6,023 nucleotides of DNA from NCBI GenBank assembly GCA_041493205.1, contig JBGPYM010000202.1:1-6023 (forward strand), in the 5' to 3' direction. The notes beneath the pieces are model-generated. The model searched no databases. It was not told the origin of the DNA and saw only the letters and a list, made by a program, of their open reading frames with translations. The stretch comes from JBGPYM01 sp041493205 (GTDB taxonomy: Bacteria > Bacteroidota > Ignavibacteria > UBA10030 > UBA6906). Of this stretch, positions 1 through 5,920 are shown in pieces; positions within the stretch are counted from its first letter, which is position 1; each line of letters begins with the position of its first letter. The position numbers were made by a program, and so were the translations under genes.

Positions 1-927
1 CTGAAAGGGATCCCGTTCTTCTGGGTCCTCCAGCAGGTCTGGCTGCCGTGGCTCATCGCCATGGGCGTGATTCTGACCGTGTTTTATTTTGTCGACAGGA
101 ACAGTTTTGCATCCCTCCCCCCGGCACTGAAGCACGATGTGGAGGAGAAGCCGGAAGAAGGGGAGGTGGGCGGCCTGCAGAACATCGTCTTCCTGGTCGT
201 CATCCTCGCGGCGGTCTTCATCAGCGACCCCCCGTTCCTGCGGGAGATCCTGATGATCGCCGCCGCGGCGGGCTCGTACTACACGACGAAGCCGGGCATC
301 CACAGGAAGAACGAGTTCAATTTCCAGCCGATCAAGGAAGTCGCGATCCTGTTCGCGGGCATATTCGCAACGATGGTCCCCGCGCTCGACTGGCTGGAGC
401 TCAACGCGGCCGCCATCGGCATCCACACGGCGGGCCAGTTCTACTGGGCATGCGGTTCCCTCTCGGCGTTCCTGGACAACGCCCCGACCTATCTCAACTT
501 TTTGAGCGCCCAGATAGGGCTCTTCACCTCGCCCGAAACGATTCAGCAGGTGCAGCAGGTCGTGGCGTCGCACGGTGCCGGACTCGGCGCGCTGAGCGGA
601 CCGTACGCGGCCGACATCAAGGAAGCGTATCTCGTCCTCCTCCGGTACCATTACGATCTTGTGGCGGGGGGAACGGTGCCGGTAGACAACATCGCGACGG
701 CCTTCCTGCTCGGCAACCACGCGCTCCACGTGCAGGCGATCTCCCTGGCCGCGGTGTTCTTCGGCGCGTGCACGTACATCGGGAACGGCCCGAATTTCAT
801 GGTAAAGTCGATCGCCGAGCACATGGGCGTCGCGTGCCCGAGCTTTTTCGGCTACATCGTCCGGTACACGCTTCCCATCCTCATCCCCGTGTTTGTCCTC
901 ATCTGGCTGCTGTTCTTCCGCGCGTAA
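1..927 (+). CDS. Na+/H+ antiporter-like membrane protein (CitMHS_2-like, ion transporter superfamily), 5' end missing
   Basis: The frame is open from base 1 to the TAA at 925-927, giving the last 308 residues; the start lies upstream of the window. Family members are, from memory, about 430-480 residues, so roughly the first third is missing. Hydrophobic stretches lie near residues 13-31, 60-76, 80-93, 113-128, 145-168, 231-258 and 285-306, so it is an inner-membrane protein. The motif GSLSAFLDNAPTYLNF (152-167) resembles the SAxLDNxPT re-entrant loop of NhaD/ArsB/citrate-type carriers, and GNGPNFMVK (261-269) looks like the matching second half-repeat signature. Proteins like this are usually annotated sodium:proton antiporter or putative citrate transporter; the true substrate cannot be read from the sequence. 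A mostly soluble segment (about 171-230) separates the two conserved loops. The gene sits just upstream of nuoN, which fits a role in ion homeostasis, but that link is inference. Confidence 0.8.
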   Translation: MKGIPFFWVLQQVWLPWLIAMGVILTVFYFVDRNSFASLPPALKHDVEEKPEEGEVGGLQNIVFLVVILAAVFISDPPFLREILMIAAAAGSYYTTKPGIHRKNEFNFQPIKEVAILFAGIFATMVPALDWLELNAAAIGIHTAGQFYWACGSLSAFLDNAPTYLNFLSAQIGLFTSPETIQQVQQVVASHGAGLGALSGPYAADIKEAYLVLLRYHYDLVAGGTVPVDNIATAFLLGNHALHVQAISLAAVFFGACTYIGNGPNFMVKSIAEHMGVACPSFFGYIVRYTLPILIPVFVLIWLLFFRA

Positions 928-939
928 CAGCGCGCGTTC

Positions 940-971
940 ATTGGAAATTGCCCGGGTAATTTGTACTTTAT
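940..971 (+). promoter_or_regulatory. Candidate Bacteroidota-like promoter of nuoN
   Basis: The gap between the antiporter and nuoN is AT-rich against its surroundings. It contains aTTG (940-943), a 20-base spacer, then TACTTTAT (964-971). This matches the TTG / TAnnTT core of the -33/-7 promoter described for Bacteroides and Flavobacterium, though the final TG of the usual TAnnTTTG is AT here. Read as a sigma-70 site it is TTGGAA-17 bp-TACTTT, a weak match. The same TTG-N20-TACYTTAT arrangement recurs before tgt. Transcription would begin a few bases before or at the ATG at 979. No start site has been mapped; this is pattern-based. Confidence 0.4.
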
Positions 972-978
972 GAACACC

Positions 979-2400
979 ATGTCTGTTCAGGATCTTCTTG
1001 CCGTTGCACCGCTGGTGACCGTGGCGGTGACAGCCCTCCTTGTCCTCCTCATCGACGCGCTCGCGCACGACTCGGAAACGCTGACCTGCTGGACGAGCAT
1101 CGCCGGACTGGCCGCCGCGCTCGGGCTTGCGCTCGGACGGATCGGTGTCGCGCCCGCGGCCGACGCGTTCAGCGGCATGGTCTCAACCGGCAGCTTTGCA
1201 AACTTCTTTGCGGTGGTCTTCTGCACTGCCGGGATCCTCAGCATTCTCCTCTCCGCCTCGTACATCCGGAAAGAGGGGATCATGCACGGCGAGTACTACG
1301 CCCTGATACTGTTCGCCGTGGCGGGGATGATCCTCATGGCGTCGGCGGCGGATCTGGTGATCTTTTTCCTCGGGCTCGAACTCATGTCGGTCTCGTTCTA
1401 CGTCCTGGCGGGTTTCGCCCGGAGCCGGCCAACCAGCAACGAGGCTGCCCTGAAGTATTTTCTGCTCGGTGCATTTGCCACCGGTTTTCTTCTCTACGGC
1501 ATAGCGCTTCTGTACGGAGCGACCGGAACGACTGCGATGAAGGGACTTCCCGCGCACGCCGCATCGCTCGCCGGGACCCCCGTCCTGCTCGCGGGCTTTG
1601 CCCTGCTGCTGATCGGCCTCGTGTTTAAGGTTGCAGCAGTCCCGTTCCACATGTGGGTACCCGATGTCTATGAGGGGGCGCCGACCACGGTCAGCGGGTT
1701 CATGTCCACGGGGGGAAAGGCCGCTGCCGTTGCCGGTTTCATGCTGGCGTTCGGGCCTGTCCTTGTGGCGACGATTCCGTCGCTCCGCGAGGTGCTCGCC
1801 CTCATCGCCGCGCTCTCGATGATCCTGGGAAACCTGATCGCAATCGCGCAGTCCGGCATCAAGCGGATGCTCGCGTATTCGAGCATCGCGCATGCCGGGT
1901 ACATCCTGACGGGCGTCGTCGCGGGCAATGCGGCCGGAAGCAACGGCGTCCTGTTTTACCTTATGTCGTACACGCTGATGAACATCGGTGCGTTCGGCGT
2001 CGTGAGCATCCTCGAGCGCGCAGACGGCACCCTTCTGACGTTCGACGAATGCGCGGGGATGTCGAGCCGCGCGCCATGGCTTGCGGGATTGATGGCCCTC
2101 TTCATGTTCTCGCTGGCGGGGATACCGCCGTTCGCGGGATTCTTCGGCAAGTACTACGTGTTCGCCGGCGCCGTGGAGGCGGGGTACACCTGGCTTGCGA
2201 TCACGGGCGTGGTGATGAGCGTGGTGTCGGCGTATTTCTACCTCCGCCTTGTCGTCCTGATGTACTTCAAGGAGGGAACCGGTGAAGTGGCATCGATGCC
2301 TCCCATGGGTGCCGCCGCTCTTCTTGCCGCGGCAGCCGCCATCGTCGGGTTCGGCCTCTTTCCCTCCGTGCTGCTGAATCTGACCGCCCACTGTTTCTGA
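979..2400 (+). CDS. nuoN: NADH-quinone oxidoreductase subunit N (complex I, NuoN)
   Basis: This is one of the three antiporter-like, proton-translocating membrane subunits of respiratory complex I. It is 473 residues long and hydrophobic throughout, with about 14 membrane segments, the usual size for the family. Counting from ATG 979, the expected charged residues are present: Glu134 in GLELMS, Lys217 in the segment ending VPFHMWVPDVYEGAP, Lys246 in STGGKAAA, and Lys391 in GFFGKYYVF. These correspond to E. coli NuoN Glu133, Lys217, Lys247 and Lys395 as I remember them. KRMLAYSSIAHAGY (about 295-308) is also typical. In-frame alternatives are TTG 961 and ATG 970. I prefer 979 because residue numbering then agrees with the family, and a candidate -7 box overlaps the earlier ATG. 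None of the three starts has a Shine-Dalgarno sequence. The nnr gene follows after 8 bp, so the two are probably cotranscribed. Other nuo genes are not in the window. Confidence 0.95.
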   Translation: MSVQDLLAVAPLVTVAVTALLVLLIDALAHDSETLTCWTSIAGLAAALGLALGRIGVAPAADAFSGMVSTGSFANFFAVVFCTAGILSILLSASYIRKEGIMHGEYYALILFAVAGMILMASAADLVIFFLGLELMSVSFYVLAGFARSRPTSNEAALKYFLLGAFATGFLLYGIALLYGATGTTAMKGLPAHAASLAGTPVLLAGFALLLIGLVFKVAAVPFHMWVPDVYEGAPTTVSGFMSTGGKAAAVAGFMLAFGPVLVATIPSLREVLALIAALSMILGNLIAIAQSGIKRMLAYSSIAHAGYILTGVVAGNAAGSNGVLFYLMSYTLMNIGAFGVVSILERADGTLLTFDECAGMSSRAPWLAGLMALFMFSLAGIPPFAGFFGKYYVFAGAVEAGYTWLAITGVVMSVVSAYFYLRLVVLMYFKEGTGEVASMPPMGAAALLAAAAAIVGFGLFPSVLLNLTAHCF

Positions 2401-2408
2401 CCAACGCC

Positions 2409-3968
2409 ATGCAACTCCTTGCCAGTGCGGAAATGATGAGGGGATTCGATCGCGCAGCCATCGGCTCGATCGGCATTCCCGGGCTCCTCCTCATGGAGAA
2501 CGCAGGCCGGGCGTTCGTGGATGAGCTTGCGCGCCGCGTCGATCCGCTTGCCGGACGGAGTGTCACGGTCGTCTGCGGAAAGGGGAACAACGGGGGCGAC
2601 GGGTATGTCATTGCGCGTCACCTAGCAAACAGGGGATGTGAGGTGCGGGTGTTCCTGCTTGCGAAAAAATCCTCTGTCAGGGGTGATGCGCGCGTCAACC
2701 TCGATGCGCTTCTGGGCATGGCGTCGCTCCGCGGGTCGACCCTGAAATTCGCCGAAGCCATGAGCGGACGCGCTCTCACTGCCGGGCGCGAGGGCGTCAT
2801 CATCGTGGATGCGATCCTCGGGACCGGATTCGCCGGGGAAGTGAAAGGCGTTGTGCGGGATGCCATCGAGTGGATCAACAAACAGGGTTCATTTGTGGCG
2901 GCGGTCGACATCCCCTCGGGAGTCGATGCCACCACCGGCGAGGTCAATGGAGAGGCGGTCCGCGCGCATCTGACCGTCACGATGGGTCTGGCCAAGATCG
3001 GGCATTACGTGGGTGAGGGAGCCGACCGGAGCGGCGAGGTGAGGGTCGTCGATATCAGCATTCCGCCGGCGCTGATGCGCCCGGAAAAAAATCCGGTCTT
3101 CCGCGTGCACGGGCGCGACGTTACACAGCTTCTCCCCGTGCGGCCGCGAACGGCGCACAAGTACAGCGTGGGAAAGGTCCTGGTCATCGGCGGGTCGCGC
3201 AATTTCACCGGCGCACCCCTGATGGCAGCGCAGGCCGCGCTCCGGTCCGGCGCGGGTGCAGTCGTCCTGGCAATTCCGAAGTCGATACACACCGCCATCG
3301 CCCGTCGGCTGACCGAGGTCATCATTGCGCCGCAGGAAGAAACTGCCGGGGGTGCGCTCGGGTCGGCCGCGGCTCCGGCGCTCCTGGAACGCGCTGCCTG
3401 GGCGGACGCCGTGGCAATCGGCCCGGGGCTTTCGCGCGACAAAGAAACGATGGCTCTCGTGCGGCTCCTGGTGGGTGTCGTGAAGAAACCCCTCATCGTG
3501 GATGCCGATGCGCTCTCTGCACTCGCCGGTGAAACGCGAAGGTTGAAGAACAGAAAATCGGACACGATCCTCACGCCGCACTCGGGGGAGTTTGGCCCGC
3601 TGGCGGGGATGACGGCGAAGGAAGCGGACAGGCACCGTGTATCCGCTGCGCGGGGGAAGGCGCGGGAGTGGGGGTGCATCGTCGTACTGAAGGGCGCGCC
3701 GACGGTCACCGCCGATCCCGACGGAACGGTCTACGTGAACCCGACCGGCAATCCGGGGATGGCGACGATCGGAAGCGGCGATGTGCTGACCGGCATGATT
3801 GCGGGTCTTCGCGCGCAGGGCATCAAGGGCTCCGGCGCAGCGTACGCCGGCGTGTATCTGCACGGGCTCGCCGGAGATTGTGCGGCCGCCCGGCACGGAG
3901 AACGGAGCATGCTGGCAACGGATATTCTTGAGGCGGTTCCACAGGCTATGGGAGGACTGGGGGAGTGA
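2409..3968 (+). CDS. nnr: Bifunctional NAD(P)H-hydrate epimerase / ADP-dependent NAD(P)H-hydrate dehydratase
   Basis: This enzyme repairs damaged cofactor. The N-terminal YjeF_N domain interconverts the R and S forms of hydrated NADH/NADPH, and the C-terminal ribokinase-like domain dehydrates the S form using ADP (or ATP in some homologues). It is 519 residues, close to the E. coli protein. Epimerase domain, about 1-220: MENAGRA (29-35), GKGNNGGDG (57-65), VDAILGTG (133-140) and VDIPSGVD (166-173). Dehydratase domain, about 235-515: HKYSVGKVLVIGGS (250-263), GPGL (338-341), VDADAL (364-369), TPHSGEF (389-395), LKG (427-429) and NPGMATIGSGDVLTG (448-462), whose GSGD is the conserved active-site/nucleotide region. 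Both domains look complete. ATG 2409 gives the normal MxxLxxAxM beginning, although no ribosome binding site precedes it; translation may depend on ribosomes leaving nuoN 8 bp upstream. The stop codon shares a base with the start of the next gene. The cytoplasmic role is well established for the family; linkage with nuoN is discussed separately. Confidence 0.96.
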   Translation: MQLLASAEMMRGFDRAAIGSIGIPGLLLMENAGRAFVDELARRVDPLAGRSVTVVCGKGNNGGDGYVIARHLANRGCEVRVFLLAKKSSVRGDARVNLDALLGMASLRGSTLKFAEAMSGRALTAGREGVIIVDAILGTGFAGEVKGVVRDAIEWINKQGSFVAAVDIPSGVDATTGEVNGEAVRAHLTVTMGLAKIGHYVGEGADRSGEVRVVDISIPPALMRPEKNPVFRVHGRDVTQLLPVRPRTAHKYSVGKVLVIGGSRNFTGAPLMAAQAALRSGAGAVVLAIPKSIHTAIARRLTEVIIAPQEETAGGALGSAAAPALLERAAWADAVAIGPGLSRDKETMALVRLLVGVVKKPLIVDADALSALAGETRRLKNRKSDTILTPHSGEFGPLAGMTAKEADRHRVSAARGKAREWGCIVVLKGAPTVTADPDGTVYVNPTGNPGMATIGSGDVLTGMIAGLRAQGIKGSGAAYAGVYLHGLAGDCAAARHGERSMLATDILEAVPQAMGGLGE

Positions 3969-4369
3969 TGGAAAACGTGACATCGCGGTACGGTTTCAGA
4001 TTGTATCAACTTCCGGCAATACTCTGGGCGGTGCTGATTTTCATCAGCTCATCGATCCCTTCAACGATGATCCCGAATCTCAAGATCTTCGATTTCGACA
4101 AGGTCATACACTTCGGCATCTACTTTTTGTTCGCGTTTTTCATGTACCGGGCACTCCGCTACCAGAACAGGATACCGCTCCTTGCGCGGCATGCATTGCT
4201 CGGGACGGTACTCCTGGTCATCGTGTACGGCGCCAGCGACGAATTTCACCAGTATTTTGTTCCGGGACGCCAGGCGGACGTGTTCGACCTGATGGCCGAC
4301 ACGCTCGGCGCCGTTGTCCTTGTCGCGGGTGTCTGGGTCTGGGAGCGCATGCACCCCGCGGCGGATTGA
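3968..4369 (+). CDS. VanZ-family small membrane protein
   Basis: The protein has 133 residues and four likely membrane helices at about 13-29, 47-63, 75-89 and 108-125. The VanZ-like signature is clear: SSSIPSTMIP after helix 1, DKVIHFGIYF (44-53) leading helix 2, then YGASDEFHQYFVPGRQAD (87-104) and DLMADTLGA (107-115) entering helix 4. The conserved acidic/His cluster D91, E92, H94, with R101, D104 and D107, is intact. VanZ itself gives low-level teicoplanin resistance, but most family members have no known function, so antibiotic resistance should not be inferred. ATG 3968-3970 overlaps the nnr TGA (3966-3968), indicating translational coupling. An in-frame GTG at 3965 is the alternative and sits 9 bases after GGAGG (3951-3955), against 12 for the ATG, so the start is uncertain by one codon. 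Homologues are often found beside unrelated housekeeping genes. Confidence 0.88.
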   Translation: MENVTSRYGFRLYQLPAILWAVLIFISSSIPSTMIPNLKIFDFDKVIHFGIYFLFAFFMYRALRYQNRIPLLARHALLGTVLLVIVYGASDEFHQYFVPGRQADVFDLMADTLGAVVLVAGVWVWERMHPAAD

Positions 4370-4396
4370 TTTTCCGTCCCTCAACCCCTACCTTAT
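4365..4396 (+). promoter_or_regulatory. Candidate Bacteroidota-like promoter of tgt
   Basis: The sequence has aTTG (4365-4368, overlapping the vanZ stop), a 20-base spacer, then TACCTTAT (4389-4396). The spacing and both boxes match the element before nuoN (TACTTTAT) and the TTG/TAnnTT core of Bacteroidota promoters. The usual final TG is AT in both copies. Transcription would start within a few bases of the TTG start codon at 4401, which has no Shine-Dalgarno sequence, so the transcript could be leaderless. An extended sigma-70 reading using TTATAT (4393-4398) fits poorly, because transcription would then start inside the gene. Confidence 0.4.
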
Positions 4397-4400
4397 ATCC

Positions 4401-5537
4401 TTGAAGTTCTCGCTGGAACATACGGACGGGAGGGCCCGGGCCGGCGTCCTGCATACGGACCATGGCGAGGTCCCGACTCCCGCGTTTATGCCCGTCGGGA
4501 CACAGGGGAGCGTCAAGGCGATCGAGCAGCGGGAACTGGAGGAGGTAGGGGCGCCGATCATCCTCGGGAACGCGTACCATCTTTACCTGCGCCCCGGTAC
4601 GGCACTCATCGAAAAGGCCGGAGGCCTGCACGCCTTCATCGGGTGGCAGCGGCCGATCCTGACCGACAGCGGCGGCTACCAGGTCTTCAGTCTTTCAGAC
4701 CTGCGGAGGATCGGCGACAATGGCGTTGAATTCAGGTCGCATCTGGACGGCTCCCGGCACGTCTTCACGCCGGAAAAGGCGGTCGATATCCAGCGCTCCC
4801 TCGGCTCCGACGTGATGATGGTGCTGGACGAGTGCGCGCCCTATCCGACCGACGAACGGTACGCCGCCGATTCACACGCGCTCACGCTCCGCTGGGCGGA
4901 GCGGTGCAGGGAACGCGCGGAACAGACCTCGCCCCTCTACGGCAGGAGCCAGTCACTCTTCGGCATCGTCCAGGGGAGCACGTATCCGGCGTTGCGCGAA
5001 CAATCTGCCGCGGGACTGGTCGGGATGAATTTTGAGGGGTATGCGATCGGCGGGCTTTCGGTGGGGGAACCGGAAGACGTCATGTACGCAATGACCGGGA
5101 TCTGCACGGAGATCCTCCCGGCGGACAAACCGCGCTACCTGATGGGCGTCGGTACCCCGCGCAACATACTGGAGTCGATTGAGCGCGGGGTGGACATGTT
5201 CGACTGCGTCCTGCCGACGCGGAACGGGCGGAACGCAGTCCTCTTCACGCGCAACGGGAAGCTCAACATGCGCAACGCGGCGCATACGAACGACTTCCGG
5301 CCCGTGGACGCAGAATGCACGTGTTACGCATGCAGGAACTTTACGCGCGCCTATATCCGCCACTTATTCAAGGCGGGGGAAATCCTCGCGCTGCAGCTCG
5401 CGACGCTGCACAACCTGACGTTTTACCTCTGGCTGGTGGCTGCGGCCAGGGAAGCGATTTGTACCGGACGTTTTGCGGCCTGGAAATCCACCATGCTGGC
5501 AACACTCGCCGCCGTTCCGGCGGAAGAGCAACCATGA
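4401..5537 (+). CDS. tgt: tRNA-guanosine(34) transglycosylase (queuine/preQ1 tRNA-ribosyltransferase)
   Basis: Tgt swaps guanine at wobble position 34 of tRNAs for Asp, Asn, His and Tyr with preQ1, the committed tRNA step of queuosine synthesis in bacteria. Starting at TTG 4401 the protein has 378 residues, a normal length, and begins KFSLEHTDGRARAG, like family N-termini. Key features: TPAFMPVGTQGSVKA (26-40); DSGGYQVFSL (89-98) with catalytic acid/base Asp89; DECAPYP (143-149); FGIVQGS (187-193); YAIGGLSVGEP (214-224); DCVLPTRNGRN (268-278) with nucleophile Asp268; and the zinc site Cys306, Cys308, Cys311 and His337. All catalytic and metal residues are present, and the spacing of Asp268 and the zinc ligands matches the Zymomonas enzyme. 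The frame is open back to 4314, but that part overlaps vanZ and lacks family similarity, so TTG 4401 is chosen. There is no Shine-Dalgarno sequence. The gene starts 31 bp after vanZ and is followed by yajC, a common bacterial pairing. Confidence 0.96.
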   Translation: MKFSLEHTDGRARAGVLHTDHGEVPTPAFMPVGTQGSVKAIEQRELEEVGAPIILGNAYHLYLRPGTALIEKAGGLHAFIGWQRPILTDSGGYQVFSLSDLRRIGDNGVEFRSHLDGSRHVFTPEKAVDIQRSLGSDVMMVLDECAPYPTDERYAADSHALTLRWAERCRERAEQTSPLYGRSQSLFGIVQGSTYPALREQSAAGLVGMNFEGYAIGGLSVGEPEDVMYAMTGICTEILPADKPRYLMGVGTPRNILESIERGVDMFDCVLPTRNGRNAVLFTRNGKLNMRNAAHTNDFRPVDAECTCYACRNFTRAYIRHLFKAGEILALQLATLHNLTFYLWLVAAAREAICTGRFAAWKSTMLATLAAVPAEEQP

Positions 5538-5560
5538 CATCAACGAGGAGGAACACGTGA
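5534..5560 (+). other. Possible 8-codon mini-ORF bridging tgt and yajC
   Basis: An ATG at 5534 overlaps the tgt stop as ATGA and opens a frame encoding MTSTRRNT. Its TGA (5558-5560) overlaps the yajC start as GTGA. The mini-ORF includes the yajC Shine-Dalgarno sequence. It could pass terminating ribosomes from tgt to yajC, or be a chance frame; there is no separate evidence that it is translated. Its first four codons (MTST) resemble the start of YajC (also M-T-S-T). Confidence 0.2.
5545..5551 (+). promoter_or_regulatory. Shine-Dalgarno sequence of yajC
   Basis: GAGGAGG ends 5 bases before the GTG at 5557. It is the strongest ribosome binding site in the window and decides the yajC start against the in-frame ATG at 5473, which lies inside tgt. 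Confidence 0.8.
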
Positions 5561-5901
5561 CAAGTACACTGACGATTCTGATGATGCAGCCTTCGGGGGG
5601 CGGCGACGCGGGACAGGGACTCATGAGCACGCTGCTGATGTTCGCGCTCATCATCGGTATTTTTTACTTTATGATCCTTCGCCCGCAGCAAAAACGGCAG
5701 AAGGAACGCCAGAAGCTCCTCAATGCGTTGAAGAAGGGGGACAAGGTGGTCACCGCCGGCGGCATGTTCGGCACCATCGCGGGGATCGAGGAAAAGACCG
5801 TGCTCGTGCAGGTGGCCGACAACGTCAAGATGAAGTTTGAGCGTTCGGCCATCACGAGCGTTGTGAGCGAGGGAGCGGTTGACGTCAAAGAGCAGAAGTA
5901 A
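5557..5901 (+). CDS. yajC: Preprotein translocase accessory subunit YajC
   Basis: YajC is a small single-span inner-membrane protein that associates with SecDF-YidC and the SecYEG channel. From GTG 5557 it has 114 residues, the usual length. A short polar N-terminus with a Gly-rich patch (QPSGGGDAGQG, 11-21) precedes one membrane helix (about 23-41). The family signature follows: FYFMILRPQQKRQKER (36-51), KLLNALKKGDKVVTAGGM (53-70) and FGTIAGI (71-77), then a small beta-rich cytoplasmic domain ending in a charged tail. The GTG is preceded by a strong Shine-Dalgarno sequence at 5 bases. The gene begins 19 bp after tgt, the arrangement known from E. coli and many bacteria. Unlike the usual order, secD and secF do not follow directly; a ribB-like gene does. 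Confidence 0.95.
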   Translation: MTSTLTILMMQPSGGGDAGQGLMSTLLMFALIIGIFYFMILRPQQKRQKERQKLLNALKKGDKVVTAGGMFGTIAGIEEKTVLVQVADNVKMKFERSAITSVVSEGAVDVKEQK

Positions 5902-5907
5902 GGGAAA

Positions 5908-5916
5908 AAGGAAGGG
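5908..5916 (+). promoter_or_regulatory. Shine-Dalgarno-like sequence of ribB
   Basis: The purine run AAGGAAGGG ends 4 bases before the GTG at 5921, and there is no other in-frame start codon between the yajC stop and this GTG. This supports GTG as the ribB start. Confidence 0.55.
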
Positions 5917-5920
5917 CGCC

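Noticed and set aside
48..959. Long plus-strand frame overlapping the antiporter
   Set aside because: The product is rich in Arg, Gly, Pro and His with no family motif; it is a shadow of the antiporter frame caused by high GC.
928..960. Terminator after the antiporter
   Set aside because: The only inverted repeat is the 6-base CCCGGG at 951-956, with no stem-loop and no T-tract.
1183..2391. 402-codon minus-strand frame opposite nuoN
   Set aside because: The composition is charged and low in hydrophobics, mirroring a hydrophobic gene on the other strand. There is no motif and no ribosome binding site, and nuoN is unambiguous.
2889..3983. 364-codon minus-strand frame opposite nnr
   Set aside because: It is an Arg/His-rich shadow with no domain; nnr explains the region fully.
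3968..4369. Glycopeptide resistance gene vanZ
   Set aside because: The family signature is present, but there are no van resistance genes nearby and most VanZ-family proteins are not resistance factors.
4314..4400. In-frame 5' extension of tgt by 29 codons from ATG 4314
   Set aside because: It overlaps the well-supported C-terminus of the VanZ protein and has no Tgt similarity; TTG 4401 gives the normal N-terminus.
4370..4400. preQ1 riboswitch upstream of tgt
   Set aside because: The gap is only 31 bases, without the stem-loop and A-rich tail of known preQ1 aptamers.
5473..5556. In-frame 5' extension of yajC from ATG 5473
   Set aside because: It lies inside tgt, and the strong GAGGAGG before GTG 5557 marks the real start.
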